A DNA stretch of 64,000 bases from Bugula neritina (Eukaryota > Bryozoa > Gymnolaemata > Cheilostomatida > Bugulidae): positions 899,501 through 963,500 of the forward strand of contig OZ037765.1 in assembly GCA_964035545.1 (NCBI GenBank), given 5' to 3'. The translations under genes and the position numbers were made by a program. This document shows positions 53,368-64,000 of this stretch, piece after piece. The notes under the pieces were generated by a model. That model was not told where the DNA came from. It made no database searches and saw only the letters and a list, made by a program, of their open reading frames with translations. Numbering within the stretch: the stretch's first letter is position 1; every line of letters starts with the position of its first letter.

Positions 53368-55759
53368 GCTCAATTATGCAGACGTATTTTAATCGTGTAG
53401 CACAATCGATGACTCACACAGCTGATGACTCATACAACTAATGACTCATACAACTAATGAATCATCTTGCAATGATTACAGACTCCATAGAAATGCAGGG
53501 GAGATGATTAACATTGCTCTAATAGTTCATGACTGATCTAACTTGTATATATATTAACTGATACTGTCTCAACTAATAGTCTTCAATGAAATATATCTAT
53601 CTCTATTACCTATGCCATATCATGATGTATCACACATACAATCACACAATCATGTTATATATTTTTACAAGTTATATAAACTTAAATTCTGTCTTCAGGG
53701 CTGAGTTGATTTTGTCTCACTTTGTTTTTGTGCTTAATTTTTAACATGGGATATAATGAGATACTAGTATATATATTTATTTTATTCATAGATACATAGT
53801 TCACTCAATTATTTATTGTTACCACATTATTAAAATAATATTTTATTATATATAGCTTGACAGTAAAGTTCAATGTTAGTTTTTATTTTGCATTTTGCAT
53901 AGTATAGCATGAGACTTTTTTGTAATTGTTATGGGAAATCAGCTCATTTAACGAAATGTTAAGGAATATTAAAGATCTTATTCCATAACATAACATTATA
54001 TCTTCAATATAATCATAACACAGGCAGTGCATACAATAATATATAAGCTGTAGGTGCTGGTTTATCAGGCTATAATAAGTGAAATGAACTTTACCATGCT
54101 CACTATGTTTGAGTAGGTATGATATAATAATACCAAAAGTTCAAAAATATATAATAATAATATAATATATAATTATTTTTCAATAGTAATTTGACATCAT
54201 GCTTTTTTACAATAATAACTAGCTTGATAGTCGTCTGCATATTAGTAAAAAGCATCACGATTCACTAATTATCATTTATTTATTTACAACTCAACATGTT
54301 TACAAATTGGTGCCTATAGAATCAGTTGTATAATACAAGACTTATTGAACTTACCGGAGTTGTCAACACTCTTCAAAGTGAGAATGGCATTAAATGGAAA
54401 AAGCTATTAAAGTATCAAACTATAAATTAGGTTTAATTTGCTAACTAGTCGTACACTAACCAATCAGTTTATTCGTCACCAAAGCTTTTGTGGGCTGGGC
54501 TGCACTAAACTCAAAATGAAAGTCAAAGTGTTCAACTCGGACATATTTGACATATTTGACATATTTGGATTTTTTCTAGTCAGAAAATTTTTAATCATAT
54601 TGTTGTGTTGCCTACTTTTATTAATGTTAAGAAAAAGTCTTATTTTAGAGACCTGCTAATGTTACCGTTGTCATACTCATTGTGTGCTTAAAATATGTTA
54701 AAAGTTAACTCAGATTGAGATTCGAAGTAAAATCTAAAGATTTTAAATTTATTATTTTTTTATTTACTTATTAAATTATTATTCCTATAATTTAATAATT
54801 ATAATTATTGCAAAGTCTAAGTCTAAAGTATTTTGAGTAACTTGAGTCATTATGATTATCATTATGATTAAATGTAATTACCAATGCTAGGTTGCAGCAA
54901 GTGCAATTGCAAGCAAAATTAAGTAAATCAAAATGAAAATGCAATTGGGAATTAAGTTAGTTTGAGTTGACTCTCAAACTTAAGTTGGCTTTCAAGTGAA
55001 TGAAATTCAATGACCTTAGTCAATTTTCTATTCAGTCAGTTTGAGTTTATATTTAAATTAGTCCTTCAAGTACTCAACTAAATCATTATTGATTATATAT
55101 TATCATTATTATTATAAAATTAATTAGTAATTACAATTAGCAAGTAACTCATATTCACTCCCGCAATATTATATAAAAAAGGATTTTATATCTTTAGGTT
55201 AAACTGTTTAAGAAAAAAATTTTGACTTGTACTTGTAGTTTTGTAAAACTTAAAAACCGTCTACTACCTAGCTCTTCTTTATACCATCTAGCTCTTCTTT
55301 ATACCACCTAACTCTTCTTCATACCACCTAGCTCTTCTTTATACCACCTAGCTCTTCTTTATACCACCTAGCTCTTCTTCATACCACCTAGCTCTTCTTT
55401 ATACCACCTAGCTCTTCTTCATACCACCTAGCTCTTCTTCATACCACCTAGCTCTTCTTCATACCACCTAGTTCTTCTTCATACCACCTAGCTCTTCTTT
55501 ATACAAGTAAAAGCTCAAGATTTGCTAATTTTGAGTAGCATACTTATTTAACATAGTATACTGCAGAATATAAAAAAAAATGCTCAAAAATATATCCTTT
55601 AGGTATTATGTAGCGTCATCTAATGTTTTTTAATGTCTTTCCATTACGTCAAATTCACTTTTATTATACATACTTTTATTTGATTCAACATCAGCTGTTT
55701 TATAGTGTAAAAACAATATTAGATGATAAATTGCTCAAACAAGATAGCTGAAGTAAAAA
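53368..55759. other. CFAP91 3' region and spacer before the P450 gene
   Basis: Very AT-rich. No exon recognised. It contains short GACTCATACAACTAAT repeats (53405-53460) and the 20-bp array at 55263-55505. No perfect AATAAA lies close to the CFAP91 stop, so the poly(A) site is unclear. Confidence 0.55.
55263..55505. repeat. 20-bp minisatellite, about 12 copies
   Basis: Head-to-tail CTAGCTCTTCTTTATACCAC, alternating with a CTTCATACCAC variant, about 250 bases upstream of the P450 start codon. Confidence 0.95.
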
Positions 55760-58700
55760 ATGAACTTAATTAAAAGTTATGTTAAATTTAGCCAAGACAT
55801 GACTGGAGGGTGGATTTTTCTCATTCTAATAACTCTTTGTCTGTATTATTTGTACCGAGTGGTGAAAACAGCATTTTTCTCTCCACTTCTGAAGGTTAGT
55901 CAATAGAATAATTTTATATTGCCTTTTTTATTCAGCTGGCAGCAAATGCAAATATCAATTAGGAACCAGTTTATAAAATATTTTGTCAAAGTTTTCTTTC
56001 ATGCGGCTTCATAATAAAAAGTTTACTTTGAGTATTCTGCTAATTGTAACTATGTTTTTATATTCCATACAGCAAGTTGGTTTTGCTTGACTAGCTCTAG
56101 ATAGAACCATTATTAAATGCAACATGTGATCATTAGCTCAGGTTTTTTGACAAAAGATTTTTTAAGAAAAATATGTGATGTTGATTGTCAATTTGTGAAT
56201 ATTTAAAATTGCGTAATATTGAAAAGTTATTTGAAGCTGCAAAATTGAATACCAGTAGCTCTCACGTTTGTTTTTGACTGCAGATTCCCGGTTTGCCATA
56301 CGGACCTCTTTATGGCAATGTCAAGGAAGCGATGCAAGGTGAATCTATGGATTCGTCAGTCAAGTAGGAATATTGAGTACTGATTTATCACTAATGATAC
56401 TTTGAACGCTGGTCTATTAAGTAATAATCTTTATGAGAAATCAAAGGCTTCTAAAAGTAATGCCTTGTTTAATCTTCCTGTAAACTGCAAACTAAAACTG
56501 CATTTTATAATATATGAAGGCCTAGCAGACAATTGAGTGGTATATTTTTGGACATGCCTACATTTTTACAATGTGGATTCTATTTTTCAGAACTTGCTTG
56601 TTGAGAAATTTAAAGTTTTTTAATGATAAGAGAAAATACAACACATAGTAACACATTTTATTCTATAGAGCAAAAGATGCCTCTAATTTATTTTATTTTG
56701 CTGTAAAAGTATTAAATTTATTACGTATTTGTTGCTTTTTTATTTCTTTTGAAATTTTCTCTGATAGCCTTTTAGTGTCTTAGTCATAAAAACTGCCAAG
56801 CACTGCCAAGTGTGTCGTATTTGATGACCATTGCCTAATTTGTTTTACAGATGGGTGCGAAAGTATGGAGGGATAGTTAGATTCTACAACCTCTTTGGGA
56901 GAGAACAAATACTAGTAGCAGACCCTGAGGCTATACGATACGTTCTTGTAACTCACAGCTCTAACTTCTACCGGAGAACGTCAACTGCAGTGCAGCGAAT
57001 GGTTCCGGAAGGTCTCTTTAGCTTAGAAGGAAGTTTTCATAGATCTGCCAGGAAGCTGCTCAACCCAGCTTTCAATATAGCAGCTGTAAAAAGTGCGTTG
57101 GTCTCTCTCTAACTATCACATTGATATGATCAGTAACATGTGTAACAAAATTGACCAGAGAAATAGTATAAATGTATAGTGGTACAATTGCTTTCTGTGT
57201 TAGCTTATATTAATATAGTGTCATCAAATAATTGAGGATTGAAATTGCTCTTTCATTGAGAAATTTTTGTCAAGCTTTCTTTGACTTATTTTCTACTGTA
57301 GATTCAACAATTTGTTCATGAATCTAGGGTGGTATTTGATTATCCTTATTATTTTTTTTATTCATAACGCGTTAAGTATAAATAATATATAAGCACGCTT
57401 TGATTTTGAAAGCTAGTTTAATTATGATTAAGAACTTTATTTCTGTTTCTTTTTTCATTCAACTTGTTTTTCAACGTTTGTAAAGTATTTTCCTTATTTC
57501 TTATATTAGCAGTTTTTATTTTTTATAGGTTTCCTCCCACTATTTCACAAGACTGCTAACAAAATGGTGGATAAAATGAGCTCTCTGATTGGCTCTCAAG
57601 ACTCTAGCAAGTTGAACATGCAGAAGTTGATAAAATCAGCCGTATGTTTCACTCACTTGTTGTAATTAGTCAGAAAATTGTTATTTTATTTCACTGGAAA
57701 TAAAATAATGTTGGTAAAAGCTAATATTGTTTTATTTTTTTCAGAAAAAAGTTGGTATGATGATTGCTTTTGTGAATATTGATTTGTTGAGTTTTAATGA
57801 TTTCAACTTTTCTATCGTTTTATTAAATTTATTTTGATTTCTTTCTCTTTGTGTTTATAATCAGAATGCAAAGATAAATTGTCTACATTGTGCACCCACT
57901 ATATTCATATGACTGTGTGTAGTATACTTCACTGTATTCATATGACTCTGTGTACTATACTTCACTGTGTTCATATGTCTCTGTGTACTGTGTAGTATAC
58001 TTCACTCTGTGTTTATGTCTGTGGTGCTAAATTAATGCAATAAGTCCCAAGATTTTTATAAAAATCACATCAAACCTCAAATGTGGTACAGTGTAGGCGT
58101 GTTAAGCTTTGTGTTTTGCTTACTTAAACTATATTGTTATACAGACAATGGATGTGATTGGTCTAGCTGCATTTGACCATGACCTTCAAGCCCTGGAAGA
58201 TCCCAGCAATGAGATAGTCCAGAGTCTGTCGCTGATGATAGCATCTCAGGCTATGTCCTTGATCTCTGCACTTCCTTTCTACAATCTTCTCCCTCTCAAG
58301 TCAAATAAAAAATATAAGAAAGCTGTAGATGTCGTTAATGAGTTGTCTTTCGAGATTATAAAAAGCAGACGACAGCAGCCTGTGAATGGTTTGAATTTGC
58401 TATATCTTATATCAACATTTACACACAAACACACGCACGCACATACACACACACATACACACACACACACACACACACGCGCACACACACACACATACAT
58501 TGGAAAATGTTTCTTAGCAAATAAATGAGTTACAAATTTGTCAGTTACCAAAAATAATAAAATAGTTTGCGACCGTTTTGATTTCTATGTTTTCAACTCT
58601 ATGTTTAGTTATTTTCCCTTTTATAGTTTTATATGATTAATTTTAGATTCGAGTGTTTTTAGTAAATTACTCTCAGCAAGATATGAAGGAAAAGACGAAG

Positions 58701-60569
58701 GGTTGTCAGATACGGCCCTCAGAGATCACATTGTATCATTTATGATTGCAGGCTATGAAGTGAGTTGACAACTCCTGAAAACATTCTACAATATTGTTTT
58801 AAATGGCTGTATCGTTGGTACTGTATAATATATATAGTAATATGTATAATATTAGTACTGTATAATATATATAATAATATGTATAATATAAGTACTGTAT
58901 AGCATATATAATATATATAATATTAGTACTGTATAATATATATATAGTATTAGTACTGTATAATATATATAATACTGTATAATATTAATACTGTATAATA
59001 TATTATATAATATATATATAATACTGCTGTATTATTTAGACAAGCAGCAGCATGCTGACTTGGTTACTCCTAGAGCTAGCCCGAAATCCTGACATACAGG
59101 AGAAGTTACACGCAGAGCTCAGTCTAATTACAGATTACAAGGGTATAACTGGGGAAGAGTTGGAGTCCTTCAAGTTTCTTGACTCTTGTATCAAAGAAAC
59201 ACTTCGGTTAGTCAATTATAAGTATTTGTTTTACAGCTGAAACATTTATATCTATAAAACCTTATTAAATATAAATTATGTCTGACATTTTGCGAACGAA
59301 TTAAAGTTCTCTCTCTCCAAGCCAATAGAGTTTCTAGTAAGACTACTTTCAAAATTAGGTCACATAGTTAACGCCGGAGATGAATATATAGTTTTTAATT
59401 TTACCCATAACAAAAAATGACTGATTTTTGCAAAACCATTTTCAGACTAAAAATGGTTTTAATGAAAGATTTGATCTGCTTATAATATGGGAGTACATTG
59501 AATTATATTTCTTATTTATGTTTCTTGTTTATATTTATATTTCATTTGTTTATATTTAAATTACAAAATAATAAGCAATTATTTTCAATAAAAAAAAAGA
59601 AATTATTGCACTTCAAATTTTGATTTTCCTGTTTTTAATGTTTGGCAAAGATAGTGGATGAACCTACAAGTCATTGTCAATTAACAGAATGCTCACTTTG
59701 ACGGAAAAGACTTGGACTATCAAATTACCATTTCACGTTTATATTGTTCACATAGCGTGTTGTATGAATACTTTATGGTTTACAGTTTGTACCCGGCTGC
59801 TTCTGCCATATTACGTAACGCTGTCAATGATGACATCATCAATGGCTACGAGATTCCGGCTGGCACTGAGCTTGTCCTTCACTTTGGTGCTATGATGAGG
59901 TGAGACAACCCCTAACATGTCCAGAGGGAATTCGCAATGAGCTTTATTTGCCCCAGTTGACTAAAGGAAGTTATATTAGCAAGTTTTGCAAACAAGTTCA
60001 GTTATCCAAAGCATCTATCTGTTTCTGTAGGACATTTGATGAAACTTTTATTCTAAATTTATTACTTAGCTCTTTATAGTTAGTAAACAACTTTTGTTTT
60101 GAATTTTTGCGCTAAAATTCTTGATAGTTTCCACTTCAGAAGTTTACTGCAAATTGGAATACTATGTAGTAAATATTTGTATCAACTAAGAGAAGACAAA
60201 TACTGGTGGTGAATCAGCATTCGTTAAAAAATCGTAGTTTTCACCATTTCAGCTTTTTGCATGTACCTCTATACGTGTTGTGATTAAAATTCATTAATTT
60301 GTAGAACACAAGTAGAAAATGGAGAAATATTTGACCCTAACAGATTCCTATCTCCTGGAGGCGAGAGTATACGATTGCTGCCATTTGGTATCGGGCCACA
60401 CGCTTGTATTGGTAATAAGTTTGCTATTATGGAAATGAAGCTGCTGACAGTATATTTAGTGAGAGAGTTCAACTTTTCCACTGTACCCGGTCTAGTCATA
60501 CACAGGAAAAGGTCCATTATCCTCAAACCATCTCCCGATGTCGAACTGTATGTTACTAGGCGAGGGTAA
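55760..60569 (+). CDS. Cytochrome P450 monooxygenase
   Basis: Microsomal haem-thiolate monooxygenase. Exons: 55760-55894, 56284-56363, 56851-57092, 57529-57641, 58145-58388, 58647-58759, 59040-59206, 59786-59899, 60305-60569; 490 codons plus stop, in phase. An N-terminal anchor (GGWIFLILITLCLYYLYRVV) is followed by the hinge-like IPGLPYGPLYGN. Then come the C-helix region FHRSARKLLNPAFN, the I-helix oxygen-activation motif AGYETSS, KETLR (ExxR) and the haem loop FGIGPHACIGNKFA with Cys ligand. The I-helix normally reads (A/G)GxETT. Here the second Thr is Ser, encoded across a phase-0 intron. The meander segment before the haem loop is short (RTQVENGEIFDPNRFL). Nearest CYP clan and substrate cannot be decided from the motifs. 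The start ATG was chosen as the first one giving a membrane anchor. Confidence 0.92.
57890..57990 (+). repeat. About 33-bp repeat in P450 intron
   Basis: Three copies of ATTCATATGACTGTGTGTAG + TATACTTCACTGT. Confidence 0.8.
58420..58500 (+). repeat. (AC)n microsatellite in P450 intron
   Basis: ACACACAC with ACGC and ATAC interruptions, starting about 30 bases after the donor of the exon ending at 58388. Confidence 0.93.
58808..59035 (+). repeat. TACTGTATAATATATAT repeat in P450 intron
   Basis: Irregular units of AGTACTGTATAATATATATA fill the intron up to the acceptor at 59039. Confidence 0.88.
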
Positions 60570-60870
60570 GCCTACCATATCTTTAGCTGAAACTATGCAG
60601 TAACAAAGTTATTTACTTATCTATTTTGAATTTTTGCCATTTGGTTGGTCTGTTGATTTTTTTTCAACACAATATTATATTATATTGTATTTTTTTTATA
60701 TTTTCTATGTTTTCATTACAATCTGTTCTGATATGTAATATATTTACTTGCATCTGTGTTTTGCTCATTTCATGCTATTTTATTTATTAGACTAGCTTGG
60801 TAGATTTTTAATAAATTTACAGTATAAAAATAGATTCTATTTTTTTAAAATGAGCCTTTGTTCCCAAACT
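60570..60870. other. Convergent 3' ends of P450 (+) and the Arg-rich gene (-)
   Basis: 302-base gap between two stop codons. Plus-strand AATAAA is at 60810-60815. Minus-strand AATAAA motifs are at 60779-60784 and 60783-60788. The signals have passed each other, so the two mature 3' UTRs should overlap by a few dozen bases. Confidence 0.6.
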
Positions 60871-63539
60871 TTATACAGGGACGGGTATTCTGGTCGCCCG
60901 AGTGCTTCGCTGTCTGCCTCCCAAATATCTTATTTTGTAGCAGACATGTACTTTCTTTTTTCTAACTCGCTTATTCATTGGTCGAATCTCAAACGTGGGT
61001 TTGCCGAAGCTGGACGTCTGCTTCACCGTAAGCCGATACATATTGTTGATCGTTCCCGTGTAGCCGAGACCCGGGACTTGTCTAGCGTTCTCCGGCTGTA
61101 AATTACGGAAGTCGGCCAGAGCTACCTGGAAGTTGCCGCGTCTGAAGTATTGCTTAGTGATTCTAGTCCTCACTCTGCTCACTATCACCCTGCCTCTTTC
61201 ACTGATTCCTCGTAGGAAGGTACCCAAACCACCGTTGCTCTCAGCCGGATCTTCGTAGGCTCTCAGGAGGGTTTCTATTTCCCTTTGATCTGTGGATATA
61301 AACATTTAGCTAGATAACAGACCTGCCAACAACAAACAACACAGACCTACCAACATATATAATATACCAATAAACCAATATAATGTACATGCATACATAT
61401 AAACCAATAGGCTTATCATCTACGTATGTTGAAACTACATAAGTTTATATTACTACATACATGCTTCGTAGTACTGTTGGTTTGGGTCCTGTACTTGCTG
61501 CGGTTGGTTTATGCTGCCAGAACTTTCTGGACTGGGAGTAAAATAGCCACCATCGATATCATCTTCAGCACCACTGAATGTGAAGAGAACAACTAATGAA
61601 TGATTTACTGAGTCATCAGTTATCATGCTGGCTACTACTTGTATAATACTTGAGCGAAAACGGATTCAGTCAGTTCTACCAGATCACACTATGCTGTGCC
61701 TCAGTAACATTGAAATTTCGTGAATTAAAGGAAAATGTGCAATAATAGTATTGAATAATAATATGATCATCTAAAATTTCAAGACTTTTATTATAAATAT
61801 GTGTATACAAAATTTTTATCAGAGCTGTAATATTTTTTCTTCCTTGCTTTTTTAACTTGAAATAAAGTTTTTTATTATAAATATTTTTTCCGAAAATTTA
61901 CACAACCAATGAATAGATATACGACAATGAGTAAATAGTAAGTAGTATAAGTAAGTTAAACTGTATGATGAATAGAATGTAGTAGATCTACCTGTAACTT
62001 AACTGCCGTCCAAGATTGTCTGAGAGCGTTGGGGGTAATGAGTAGAGTTGAGGGTTTAAAGGTGGTGCAGACTGATTGGCTAGCAGAATCTCTGGCTCGT
62101 CATCCGACTCGGACTCCTCAGATTCTGAAGAACTGCAAAAGACTTACTATTAGACAGTAAAACTTGACTGTATTTCTATTAAAATCTCTTCAAATCTTAT
62201 TTTTTAAATCTTCCTATATTTTCATCAAACAGAAAACATTTGTTATTTCTCAACCAAACTGTAATAAGATTAGCATGAACATAGTTTTGCCTAGATCTCT
62301 TGAATAATGTGCTACTCACATTGACTGACGTCTAGCTCTACGGCGGTCACGGTGTCTACGGTGGCGACCTTCTTCAAGGTTACGCCGATTCCGCCTATTG
62401 CGCCTTCTTCTGTTTTGAGCTCTCCATTCATTTCTCTCATTTTGGCGGCTATAGGCTGTGTCAAAGCTAAGGGGGGGGGGGGCAGAGTAAAATAACTTAT
62501 AGTGTATGAATTGATAGTGAACATTGTAAAAAGCGCTGGGGCTATACAACTATAGTTTCCACGTAAAGGGTAGTTTTAAATGTTCATATGTACAGTGAGG
62601 TACACTGTGTGACTTCTTGTAAGATTTTTTTTGTTTTTTTAAAATTATGGTTATTCTAATATTTGACACACTTTCCAAAAGAGTTCGTAAAATTTACTTT
62701 TATTAAATTAGCTAAACCACAGTACAAACAGGCAATGCTGTTCAATAAACATCATTTTTAGTTATGCAATGTTTTCCATAGAGAAGTACATGAAAGATTT
62801 ATATGTACTTTCATACCAGCCATCAGGATATGTTAGTTTAGTAAATTCCAATGACACATCAATATTTTTATACATACAGTACATGACTGGGACTAGCAAC
62901 AAGCTCATAGTCAACTCACTTTGAGAAAGGATTGTCATTCTCAGAGGCCAGAACTTGGTTGAGAGAGTTTTCGGCAGCGGAATTATTGTCTACCTGAGAG
63001 GCAGCCCTCCTTTCATTTCTCAACTGACTGCTGTCACTGCTTTGTATGTTGTTTGACAGCCTACGAGTATGACACAAACAAAGTCCGCACAATTTGTATA
63101 TTTTGTTGAGACTCCACTAATTGCTTTATGAGAATACACGTATAGACTACATGTATCATTAGAGTTTAGAAAACTTTAAAATATATGAACTAAAATGCAG
63201 ATTATATTGTGCTATAGAAAGGTAAAGACTTAAATGAAATTCTTTCAAGTATTCTAAATAAAATGATTGATTTAATATTAAACTTACTAGCTTCTATACT
63301 TTAAATTAATAAAAATGCAACATGTGTTTTATACCTTCCAGTGACCAAGTTATTAGTGTTTGTTGGGATTTGTCTACCCCGACGTCTTGTACTATTCGGC
63401 TGACTGTTTCTGTGGTTGGAAGGTATCCAATGGTTCTCAGAGGTTGAGGCATTTAGCCAACTTTCTACGTCATGACTTTGGTTGCTCCATGTGTCCCAAC
63501 TTTGTACCCCGTCCCACACAGGAGGCTCAAATTCCTCAA
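60871..63539 (-). CDS. Unrecognised Arg-rich/acidic protein, C-terminal part
   Basis: I do not recognise the family. Exons in transcript order: 63539-63335, 63060-62920, 62466-62320, 62132-61992, 61573-61461, 61289-60871 (stop TAA); all junctions keep phase, giving about 387 residues. The opening segment EEFEPPVWDGVQSWDTWSNQ is Trp-rich. Asn/Ser-rich low-complexity sequence follows, then a basic block (RRRRNRRNRRN, RHRRHRDRRRARR), an acidic Ser block (SSESEESESDDEPEILL) and a Gln/Pro/Ser linker. The C-terminal domain of about 140 aa (REIETLLRAYEDP; RRGNFQVALADFRNLQPENA; FGKPTFEIRP; KKKVHVCYKIRYLGG) looks folded. The composition suggests a nuclear protein. The 5' part is missing. A possible further exon (minus strand, up to 64000, ending at about 63957 with CACCATTCAG|GTGC) would join in phase but is weak. 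Confidence 0.75.
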
Positions 63540-64000
63540 CTGTAAGATATTTTGTACACTTGTAATATATATTATTTATAACTCACCATGAGCTTATTAT
63601 AAACCATGTGTGTCAACTAATTTGAAACATTGCTGATAAATTTAACTTGCAGAAATTAGCTCAAAGAATTGAAAACTTCATAACTTCTGGTGTATGGCAT
63701 AAAAATGCAGCTTGACTGAATATCTTTTGCTATATCAGTTCAAATTGCAGATAGCAGTACTATTTGTATTAGTTTATCAGGCTCAATTTCCTATAGTTTT
63801 GCAAAACCCACTACCTGCCGGCAATGATACTAGACAAAGGAACAAGGTATCACCTCAAAAAGCAACCTGTGCAAGTTTATATGCACCGAAAAGCTGGCAC
63901 GGAATTGCAAAAAAACACAAGTAATAATTTAAATAAACAGCAAGTGATGACTTAATTCAAGCACCTGAATGGTGGCTGTTTGATGACATCATCAAGTTTG
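63540..64000. other. Intron of the Arg-rich gene, up to the window edge
   Basis: Non-coding apart from the possible exon at the extreme right edge. A plus-strand open frame at 63712-63924 has no family resemblance or splice context. Confidence 0.45.

Overview
This window is nuclear DNA from an invertebrate animal. It is AT-rich, every gene is split by GT-AG introns, and the introns and spacers are crowded with micro- and minisatellites. The gene set (ABCA transporter, SLC22 transporter, Golgi carbohydrate sulfotransferase, PRPF40, FAM32A, CFAP91, metallothionein, cytochrome P450) is metazoan, and CFAP91 implies motile cilia. I cannot name the phylum from sequence alone. All gene models were spliced by eye. 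The complete models keep reading phase at every junction: SLC22 558 aa, PRPF40 765 aa, CFAP91 732 aa, P450 490 aa, sulfotransferase 338 aa, FAM32A 103 aa, metallothionein-like 65 aa.

Layout from left to right. 1-6589 (+): the 3' half of an ABCA transporter, cut by the window edge. 8137-10845 (+): a sulfotransferase, converging on an SLC22 organic-ion transporter at 11175-18041 (-). 18.0-22.9 kb is gene-poor. 22944-31691 (-): PRPF40, a WW/FF-domain splicing factor. 33233-34164 (-): a small Cys/His-rich metallothionein with a TATA box and a metal-response-element-like core upstream. 35.3-39.8 kb: an old partial tandem duplication around the 3' end of FAM32A, whose intact gene lies at 38182-43654 (-). 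44.9-45.9 kb: a 1-kb satellite array. 47868-53367 (+): CFAP91. 55760-60569 (+): a cytochrome P450 that converges on an unrecognised Arg-rich/acidic gene at 60871-63539 (-), which continues towards or past the right edge. The genes are housekeeping or metabolic and do not form one pathway.

The most striking pattern is that many intronic tandem arrays are anchored on splice sites. In several introns of ABCA, PRPF40 and CFAP91 the first repeat unit contains the authentic 5' splice site, and in three cases also the last bases of the exon. The intron therefore begins with a ladder of donor-like copies. In two introns the last unit supplies the acceptor AG. Other observations are a pair of fold-back MITE-like elements, two decayed non-LTR retrotransposon tails, two tRNA-derived SINE-like fragments, and two convergent gene pairs with very short or overlapping 3' ends.
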